Positions 56,133-64,000 of a stretch of DNA of 64,000 nt are shown piece by piece (the stretch's first letter is position 1; the number at the start of each line of letters is the position of its first letter). Source of the stretch: Chlorella sorokiniana. Taxonomy: Eukaryota; Chlorophyta; Trebouxiophyceae; Chlorellales; Chlorellaceae. The stretch spans positions 620,001-684,000 of the forward strand of contig CP084612.1 in assembly GCA_025917655.1 (NCBI GenBank), given 5' to 3'. The position numbers and the translations under genes were made by a program. The notes below the pieces were generated by a model. That model had not been told where the DNA came from, made no database searches, and saw only the letters and a list, made by a program, of their open reading frames with translations.

Positions 56133-59100
56133 TCACGCTGCGGCGGCGGCGGGCGTGATGGCCAGGGTGTAGACACCTTGCGAGGACAGCCAGTCCCCGG
56201 CGTAGCCGTCCACTATGATGTAGTAAGTGATCCCGGCCTGCAGCGTGGTGCTCACCCGGCTGGCCTTGGGATTGGCGGCGCAGCTCGGGTCGTCGTCGTT
56301 GCCCACGTAAGCCTGCGCGAGTGCAGCGGGGGGGGGGGGAAGGAAAAGGGATGATGGCAAGCTGAGTGGCTCTTCGGATGGCTCTGCAGTCGGCGCACAA
56401 ATGTCTCCAGGCCGAGGAACAAGCTGTGCTGTGGGCTCGGGGTGCGGCGATGGAGGTGGTGGGCGTTGCTGCAGGGTGTGAGGGTGCTGCCTGCCGCACG
56501 GTGCGTGGCTTTGTTCTCCCCAATACCAGCACCACTATCACCACGCACACGCGTGCGTGGCTTTGTCCTCCCCAGTACCAGCACCACTATCACCACACAC
56601 ACGCGTGCGTGGCTTTGTCCTCCCCAGTACCAGCACTGTCACCACACACGCGCGCGCCTGCATGTTCTGCGGGTCATCCACCACGTAGAGCTGGGTGTCG
56701 AAGAGGGAGCCGCAGGTGGAGATGTCCACCGCCACGTCGGCGGCGGGGGTGAAGGCGTACACGACGTCGGGCGCCGCCAGAGCCCTGCCAGGCAGTGGTG
56801 GAGGAAACTGTGATGCACAGCATGCACAGCACAAGAGGAAACTGTGATGCACACAGCCAGAAGCAACGGATCTCCTCCCGGTCCATCAATGTATCAGTCT
56901 GGTCAGGAACAGGTGGCCGCCGTGCTGGGTCCCAGCACACCAGTGCAGGGCACCCACCGGCGTGGCGGCGGCGGCGCCCAGCTGGAACTTGGCGGAGAAG
57001 CGCGAGGAGGTGTCGCTGTCTGAGAAGGGCAGCGCCCCCACCACCCGCGGGGCCTCCACGCCGTCCCCGTCAGCGCCCGCCGGTCGTCCACCCTCACGGC
57101 CTGCATGCCGTCAAACCGCGGGTCGGCAGACCTGCGGGCAGGAGATAGGCGCGGTCGGCGGGTGCAGCCTCTGGGCGCCACCTAAGCGGATGAGCCTGGC
57201 GGGGGCAACCTGCACGCCCCACGGCCTGCCTGCAAGTGGGGCATCCCGCAGTGGACACCGACACGGTCAAACGCTACGCTGCCAGCTCACTCAAACTGCA
57301 GCTGCACGTGGTAGGTACCATCCACCAGGCCGCTGGGCTCCAGCGTCAGCGTCTGGGGGAGGCCCATTCCGCCGCGGGGATGGTCAGTGGCGGGGCTGAC
57401 CACCGCCAGCGGCGCGTTGGCCCAGCCCGCGAGGGGCACGTTCACGCTGCGGGGCGGCAGGCGGGGGCGGGGCGGAGCGGTGAGCAGGAACGCATCTCAC
57501 ACAATTTCACCGGTTCACAGGCTCTGGATTTGAAGTCGGCTGCCTTGTACTGCTCAAGCAGAGCCCCCTCACCCCACCCTTCAACCCCCTCCCTGCCTTT
57601 TAACAGGCCCAAGACGGTGCTCACGTGACTGTCACATCGGCGGTCGGCGCCGCGCTGAGCGCCAGCGTCACCGTCAGCGGCGCCGCCGCCGGCTCCGACA
57701 CCACCAGCACGCTGGGGCTGAGGGAGGCTTGGGAGGGCAGCAGCGAGTAGAGCAGGCGGTTTGGGGTGGTGGAGAGGTCCACCGACGCGGGGTGGGTGCT
57801 GAGGTCCCAGGAGCCGAAGCCGTCGGGGTCGTTGCGGACAGCATCGGCCGTCGCCGCCGCGTTGAGCTTCTGCCGCAGCTCCTGAGGGGAGGCGCCCTGG
57901 GGGTGCGGGGCAGGGGGCCGGCCTCATGAGAACAGGCAGACTTGACGGCCTGACGTTGAGCATTGGGGTGGCAACCACCTACGCGGCTCATAGCTGACAA
58001 AGGGTTGCCCCGTGATTGCTTGCTGGGCTTGCTTGCTTGCTGCGCCATCACCCCGCTTCCCTGCCCCCACATGCCATCCATGGGTGGGCTGCTGATCACT
58101 TGCCCCCTTCAACACACACACACGCGCGCGCACACATCAACCCACCGGGTGTTCCTCCAGGTACAGCGCAAGCACCCCGGTCACGTGGGGTGTGGCCATG
58201 GAGGTGCCCGTCTTGTAGGCGGACGCGCCGTCAGACTGGTACCCCGCGCTCAGCACAGCCACGCCCGGCCCGTGCACATCCACGCAGGGGCCCCTGCGGC
58301 GGCGAATGTAGGGGGTAATCGGTGGTGGGTGGTTGTGTTTTGGGTGGAAGGGCTGGGGGCGCGGGAGGGGGAACCCACGGCGCCTGTTACAGCCGCCCCA
58401 GGCGCCCATGGCGGCTGGGCAGCTTCCAGCGATGCGTACGGGCACCACTGTTGCATTGCTGCAGGCGCGGCAGCAGCACCGCGCTGCAACGGGGTCTCGA
58501 GCTGCACGCAGGCCCCAACCTTTTCCACACGCGCATTCACGCACAGACGCACCAGTTTGACTTGGCCCAGCGCTGGTCCTGGTCGTCTGCCGCTGCAACG
58601 GACACCGCCCAGGGGCTTGATGCGGGCGACATCAGGCACGCGTTCTCCTGGCTGTTGCCCGCCGCCACCACCAGCGGCACCAGGCGATCCTCCACCAGCC
58701 GCCGCGCGGCCTCGTTCACCGCGGGGCTCAGGTCTCCAGCGACACTCATGCTCACCACGGCCGGCTGCACCGCGTTTTCGGCGATCCATTCAAAGGCCTG
58801 CAGGCGCGAGCTTTGGAGGGGCTGGGTCATGGGGAATCCGAAACTCACGCACAGCTCTACCGATGTGACCGTTGCCAGACGGCCGCAACCATGGAGAGGC
58901 AGGGAAGAGGCCACGGTGGAGCGGTCCCTGCCAAGCCCGCCACCTGCTGTGAGCAAGTCGGCTGCTCCCCAGCACATGCGAGGCGCAACATTGCTGCCTG
59001 GCTGCCCCGCTCCCACGCATCCAGGATGTCTGGCTCCCCCTCCCCCGAGCCCCCCTCACATCCAGGATGTCTGGCTGCCTCCCCCTCCCCGAGCCCCCCT

Positions 59101-60275
59101 CACATCCAGGATGGCGGACACCTTGGCCCCGCCCGCGCAGTCCATGGCCCGCACCGCCCATAGCGTCACGTTCTTGGCCACCCCGTAGGTGAGCCCGCCC
59201 ACGGTGGCGGCGGTGTGCGTGCCGTGGCCGTTGCAGTCGGAGGAGTCGCCGTCGCCGAAGACGGAGAAGCCGGGCGGGCGCGCACGCCGCCGTCCCCCCG
59301 CCGCCGAGCGGAACTCCTGGTGGGTGAAGCGGATGCCCGTGTCCAGCAGGTAGCTGCGGGGGCAGAGGGGGAAACGGGCAGCGCTTGTGAGGCACTTTAG
59401 ATGACCCTTTGCAGATTATGGGCAGCCGGGAGGGCAGTGCGCGAGAAGTATTCTCGGATCATTCGGCTTTGTGGCCACAAGCGCCATCCGGTGCAGTCCC
59501 AAGCAAGCAAGGAGCTGGCTGCAAGCAGGGTGAGCGCGGCGGCAGCGCCACCCACACGTTGACCCCGGTGCCGGTGTGGTCGTAGCGGTACAGGTGGTCC
59601 AGCGGCAGCGCCGCCTGGTCGACGCGGTCGATGTTCCAGGTGGGGTCCGCCTGCTCCCGGAAGCGCCGCCGCGCCGCCGCCGCCGCCCGCCGCTGGGCGC
59701 GGCCCGCAGCCGCGAGCAGGCCGCGGCGCCGCTGCTGCCGAGCCGCCGCGGGCACTTCATCCGCCAGCCACTCGGGCTGCGCTTCCCCGGTGATGGAGAA
59801 GTGTGCGTCGCGCTCTATGTGGTCGATGGCGCCAGGGAAGGCCGCCAGCAGGGCATCCACGTCAGCGGGGGCCAGCGATCCTGCAAGGGGGGCGCGTTCA
59901 AGCCAGCTGTTTCGCACAGCAGGCGTCCAACCACGACCTGCTAGGTGCAAGCAGAAAGGCTGCTTGCAGCCATCAGCAGCTTCAATGCGCCTCGCTGCCA
60001 TGCAGCCCACCAGCAAAGCCGTTGAGCAGCTTGGAGAAGCGCTTGCGGCACAGGCCCTTGAAGGCTGCTGCGGCGCCGCTGCGCTGCTGGCCGCCCGCTT
60101 GCTCGGCACACAGCGCCGCTACTCTTGACGCGTCAAAGCCGCGCTTGAACACCACGATGTAATCCTGGGCCTCCTGCTGCCTTCCTGCCACTGCTGGGCA
60201 GAGTTGAAGGCAGGCAACCACGCCCAGAAGCAGCCAGGCCGTGTGGCGCAGAGGCCGTCGCGCTGGTGGGGACAT
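56133..60275 (-). CDS. Secreted subtilisin-like serine protease (S8, proteinase-K type)
   Basis: The start (ATG 60275-60273) opens a signal peptide (RHTAWLLLGVVACLQLCPAV). An I9 propeptide follows with DYIVVFKRGFDASRVA and LLNGFAGGL, then WNIDRVDQAALPLDHLY. The catalytic Asp is in LLDTGIRFTHQEF (codon 59343-59341), His in NGHGTHTA, Ser in GTSMATPHVTGVLALY (codon 58202-58200), and the oxyanion Asn in VVAAGNS. All residues of an active S8 enzyme are present. About 500 further residues form two or three beta-rich modules, including DVVYAFTPAADVAVDISTCG and RVSTTLQAGITYYIIVDGYA, the last resembling pre-peptidase C-terminal domains. The stop is at 56135-56133. Introns contain a 52-bp minisatellite and a tandemly repeated 5' splice site. 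It is probably extracellular or vacuolar. Confidence 0.92.
56501..56652 (+). repeat. 52-bp minisatellite, three copies, intronic
   Basis: Units begin at 56501, 56553 and 56605 (gtgcgtggctttgt...). Copies 1 and 2 differ at a few bases and copy 3 is slightly shortened. The array lies in an intron of the subtilase gene. Confidence 0.92.
59017..59125 (-). repeat. Tandem repeat containing copies of a 5' splice site
   Basis: The block catccaggatgtctggctcc recurs at 59017, 59059 and 59103 with 42-44 bp spacing. The copy at 59103 covers the true exon end (ATCCTGGAT|GTGAGG on the minus strand); the other two repeat the exon-end and donor sequence inside the intron. Confidence 0.85.
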
Positions 60276-60625
60276 GGCGGGGACCCACGGTCTGCGCTGT
60301 ATGAAAATCGATTTAATTGCGTCCTATGCGACTGTGTGGCCGATCCGTGGGCCTAGTGGCGGCACGCCGGCGATGCAGACATGGTGGTTGGGCGAGGGCG
60401 CAAGCGCTGGCTGCTGCCTTTGGGTCTTTGTGTGGACGGCAATGCACTGGGGACTCAACAGAATTTCAGGAAGGCAGGGAAAGGGCATCCAAGGCCTCGC
60501 TAGTCAGGCACAGACAGATGTACTGCGGAGAGGCGGACACCTCCTGGGCATGCCTTTTGAAGCAACTCCGGCATACATTGCCAGTTATAGGTTGGCACCG
60601 ACCTTGCAACCCCTGCCGGCCGCAG
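60276..60625. promoter_or_regulatory. Divergent promoter, subtilase / LRR protein
   Basis: These 350 bp separate divergent start codons. An AT-rich gaaaatcgatttaattg lies at about 60302-60318. An upstream in-frame open stretch before 60626 has no signal-peptide character. Confidence 0.4.
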
Positions 60626-63600
60626 ATGTCGCGGGTCCGATGTCGGTTGGGCGTGGTGCCCCTCCTTTTCCTAGCTCTGTGGGCGCCGCTGGGATGCATT
60701 GCGGCCGATTACAGCCCAGGTGAGGTCGTGAAAGCTCATGATGGCTCGCAAACCGCACGGTGTGGTCGGGTCCAGGAGAACGTGCGTCGGCGCCTGCAGC
60801 TCCGCCACACCGTGACGACAGCCATGCTTCCCCTCGCAGCCAAGACGCTGCTGCTGTTTGCGAGTGCTGCACGCGGTGACCATGGGGAGGCGCTAGCGGA
60901 CTGGCGCAACGGCACCGACCCCTGCTCCTGGACGGGCGTCGAGTGCGCCGGCGCAGCTGTCACCGCGCTGCGCCTGCCCCGGGCTGGCCTGCGGGGCTGG
61001 CTGGCCCCTGAGCTGGCGGAGCTCACCTCCCTGCGCCAGATGTGAGCTGTGCATGCACCCACAAATAAGCGGTCCCCCACTCAGCCACGCTTTGCCCGAA
61101 TTTGCAAAGCCGCAGCCCCCAGCTGAATTCCCGCACCCGCTCCCCGTTGCTGCAGCAACCTGGCGGGCAACGAGCTGACGGGGCGGCTGCCGGCGCGCTG
61201 GAGCCAGCTCACGGCCCTGGAGCGCCTGTTCCTGGACGGCAACGCGCTGACGGGGCCGCTGCCGCCGGCTTGGAGCAACCTGGAGGACATCCAGTACCTG
61301 TGAGCGGCAGCTCCCCACCTGCTTGTGCCCCCAAAACGCAGCCTGTGCCAACCACCTCCGCCGCCTGCAGACGCCAGCTTGACGCCTGGTCCCTCGTGTG
61401 TTAACGGCGCAGGGGCCTGTCCGGCAACCGCCTCAACGGCAGCCTGCCGCTGTCGTGGGCCTCCATGGGCCCCCTCCTCTCCCTCGACCTGTCGGGCAAC
61501 CTGCTGAGCGGCGGCCTGCCGGCGGCCTGGGCACGCCAGCGCTCCCTCGTGCGCCTGTCCCTGGCGCGCAACACGCTGGCCGGCAGCCTGCCGCGGGAGT
61601 GGGGCGCGCTGGCCGGCCTGCTGCAGCTGGATCTGGGGGCAACGTGCTGACCGGGCGCTGCCGCCGCAGTGGGCCGCGCTGGCGCAGGCAACCTCCCTCG
61701 ACCTTTCTGCCAACCGGCTGGTCAGGAGCCTGCCGTGGGAGTGGGGCCGCCTGGCCAGCCTGCAGGTCTTGTCTCTCCAGGACAACCAGCTGACGGGGTG
61801 AGCCGCGCTGCAGGCTTGAGCAAAGCCCTGGGGAGGCGGGGGCGGGGGAGTGGCCCCAGAACCGGAACAGCAGCTCTCAGCCCTCGCCACACAGCCTGTC
61901 GGTGCAACGGCTAGCCCCCTGACCCTGCCCGCACTCCTCTGCTGGCTTGCAGTCGGTCCCCGCCCAGTGGACCGCGTTGGCCGACCGTGCCTACCGCATC
62001 AGCCTCGGAGGCAACCAGGAGCTGTGCGGCCGAGTGGCACCCCGCTTGCCCAGGCCGTGCTGACAGCTGGATCCAGCAAGCGCGGCTCCCGCCTCGCCAG
62101 CAGCTGCCTGTGGGAGGGGACGCCGCGGCGCTGCTGGACTTCAAGGCTGGGGTGGCGGCGGGCGGGGGCAGGAGCCGCTGGCAGACTGGGCGGCGGCGGC
62201 CAACCCCTGCGCAGCCGACGCATGGTCAGGGGTTGCCTGCCACGACGGCCGAGTGGTGGCGCTCAGCCTGGCTGACCAGGGGCTGGACATCGCCAGCCTG
62301 GAGCCCCTGGGCAGGCTGGATGCGCTGCAGCAGCTGCTGCTGGCGGGCAACAACGCCTCCGCCGCCAGCCTGCCGCCCGCCTGGTCGGGGATGGAGCAGC
62401 TGGAGGTGGTGGATCTGTCGGGGACAGGGGTGGCGGGGCCCCTGCCGCCCGCCTGGCAGGCCATGCGCCGCCTGAAGCGCCTCCTGCTGCAGGGCAACCG
62501 GCTCAACGGGACATTGCCCGCCGCATGGTCGCAGCTGTCCGGACTGCTGACTCTGTGAGCGGCCGCTGTGCTTCGTGCCTCCCGCCCGCCTGCCCCGACT
62601 CGCCAGCGCCCCAACGCGACAAGGCCGTGCTCAACAAGCAGCGCTGCCACCCACTCTTGCCGCATGCTCCCCGTTGTGCAGCAACCTGGCGGGCAACGCG
62701 TTCATCGGCGGCTTGCCAGCCGAGTGGGGCGCACTGTCTGCGCTGCGTGCCCTGGACGCCTCCTCAAATTACCTGACCGGGCCGCTGCCAGACAGCTGGC
62801 ACCAGCTGGCAGCACTGCAGCAGCTACAGTTGGCCAGCAACAACCTGGGGGTGAGGCTCTGTGTATTTGCCTTGACTCTTGCCATGCGCACGGGGATCTT
62901 CTGTCACGGCTGCGCACACGTTCCAACCGTTCCAACCACCAGCTCCTGTGACAGTGTTGAGCCCTTGCCGCTGCTGCAGGGCGCCATTCCCCCAGCTGGG
63001 CCCAGCTGCCCGCCCTGCACCAGCTCACCCTCAACAGCAACGTGGGCATCTGCGGGGGCGCCGCAGTGGCGCGAGGGCGCTGCCGTGCACGCTGAGGCCA
63101 CCAACCTGGGCCACAGCTGCGTCATGGTCAACACCAGCGGCACGTTCGCGGGGTTGTGCTGGGTAAGCGTCGCTGAGGCCTGTGCGCACCCACCTGCTGT
63201 GTGTGCACTGCAATTAAAGGTTCATTGACATTCAGTCCCCGCCTGATCCACGCTGCAGGCGTGTCGCTGAGCCTCGCCATTGCCAGCCTGGCGGCGGCGG
63301 GCGCCCTGCTCGTCCTCCTGCGCCGCCAGCGCACGCAGCTGCAGCTGCTGCAGCGCGAGCGCTCCACCGCCAGCTTCTCCTCGCTGCACGGCCCCCTGGC
63401 AGCGGCGGCGCCAAGGCCGCGGCCCTGGCCGCCTTTTCCACCACCCCAGGCCAGCCGGGCGCAGCCCCACAGCGGCCGAGCGCTTCAAGGCCCTCACAAT
63501 CGCCAACCCCTGGAGCGAGCATGCCGGCTACATCCAGGTCTGCGGTTGTGTGGCCTGCAGGCGCTGCTGCTCCCTCCTGTGGTCCACGCTGTCCTCTGTG

Positions 63601-64000
63601 CCTGGGCATGTCCGCTTGTGCAATGGCTCCGCTCCCCTGGGCCCCTTGCAGGTCCCTCTGGCCACCCCGCACAGCGGCATCCGCCCCCGCCGACCGCCGA
63701 TCCCGGGGTCTCGCCTCCGCGCTCCGCCCCCAGCCGCACCAGGAGCACCGCTCGCCGTCCCGGCCTCCGCCATGCCTCCCCGAGCGCCACCTGTGGCAGG
63801 TGGCGGTGCAGGCTGCCGACCGCGGGGTGGACCTGACGGCGCGGCGCCCCCGCCAGAAGCGCCTGTTCCGGTCGCGCTCCGAAGCACCCACCACGCTGAG
63901 CGATGCTGGAGCGGCCCCTGTGGAGGGGGAGGGGCCAGGGCAGGGGCGAGGGCAGCTGCCGCAGCGGCGCGGCGAGGCCGACAGCAATGTGGACGCGCTG
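60626..64000 (+). CDS. Leucine-rich-repeat membrane protein, 3' end outside the window
   Basis: The start at 60626 opens a signal peptide (MSRVRCRLGVVPLLFLALWA). An LRR N-terminal cap follows (ALADWRNGTDPCSWTGVEC), then plant-type 24-residue repeats such as NLAGNELTGRLPARWSQLTA, SGNLLSGGLPAAWA and LQDNQLTG. A second cap-like unit (PLADWAAAANPCAADAWSGV) begins a second repeat block with LLLQGNRLNGTLPAAWSQLS and DASSNYLTGPLPDSWHQLAA. A membrane helix (VSLSLAIASLAAAGALLVLL, about 63260-63320) is followed by a basic stop and a Pro/Arg-rich cytoplasmic part with FKALTIANPWSEHAGYIQ. No kinase domain is visible before the window ends, so a receptor-like protein or an incomplete receptor kinase are both possible. 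Frame slips occur near 61640 and 62080. Confidence 0.8.

Overview
The window is nuclear DNA of a GC-rich, intron-rich green alga, most likely a trebouxiophyte of the Chlorella/Micractinium type. The evidence is plant-type gene content (a CDKC kinase with PITAIRE, a plastid beta-carotene hydroxylase, an AGD14-like ArfGAP, a plant-like lysosomal alpha-mannosidase), many short GT-AG introns with GTGAG donors and GCAG acceptors, strong G/C third-position use and Ser-Pro linkers. I assign the genus only tentatively. No organelle, phage, CRISPR, rRNA or tRNA feature was recognised, and no transposase or reverse transcriptase.

Layout: an edge exon (-, 26-88); GH38 alpha-mannosidase (+, 389-8859) with a DUF599 membrane-protein gene (-, 6288-7540) lying whole inside one intron; a small LEA-like gene (-, 8978-9648); a U32/DUF3656 RlhA-like gene (-, 9898-14722); a CCCH+WW protein (+, 15568-16682); a short ribophorin II/Swp1-like OST subunit (-, 17525-18897); a single-pass membrane protein (+, 19725-22403); a repeat mosaic (23032-23789); a CBP60-like protein (+, 23946-27963); beta-carotene hydroxylase (+, 28886-30574); a winged-helix methyltransferase (-, 31389-33757); a helical protein (-, about 35220-36990); a PEBP protein (-, 37535-38863); a CBM20/coiled-coil/membrane protein (+, 39097-41842); an AGFG-type ArfGAP (-, 42213-44860); NRAMP (+, 45963-48812); an FHA protein (-, 49189-49805); an HDHD2-like HAD phosphatase (+, 50149-51369); CDKC (-, 51499-54175); NAA20 (+, 54648-55855); a subtilase (-, 56133-60275); and an LRR protein (+, from 60626, leaving the window).

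The genes do not form one pathway. They are packed tightly with strands often alternating, so divergent pairs share intergenic stretches of about 230-850 bp and convergent pairs end 130-840 bp apart. Loose themes are secretory-pathway glycoprotein handling (mannosidase, OST subunit, ArfGAP, subtilase), surface membrane proteins (the 19.7 kb gene, LRR, NRAMP) and regulation (CDKC, CCCH-WW, CBP60-like, FHA, NAA20).

Almost every conserved gene shows reading-frame breaks that one extra G or C in a short G/C run would repair. This points to under-called bases in a draft assembly more than to gene decay, so open frames here are shorter than the true exons. Exon limits were judged by eye from protein-family similarity, frame and splice signals.
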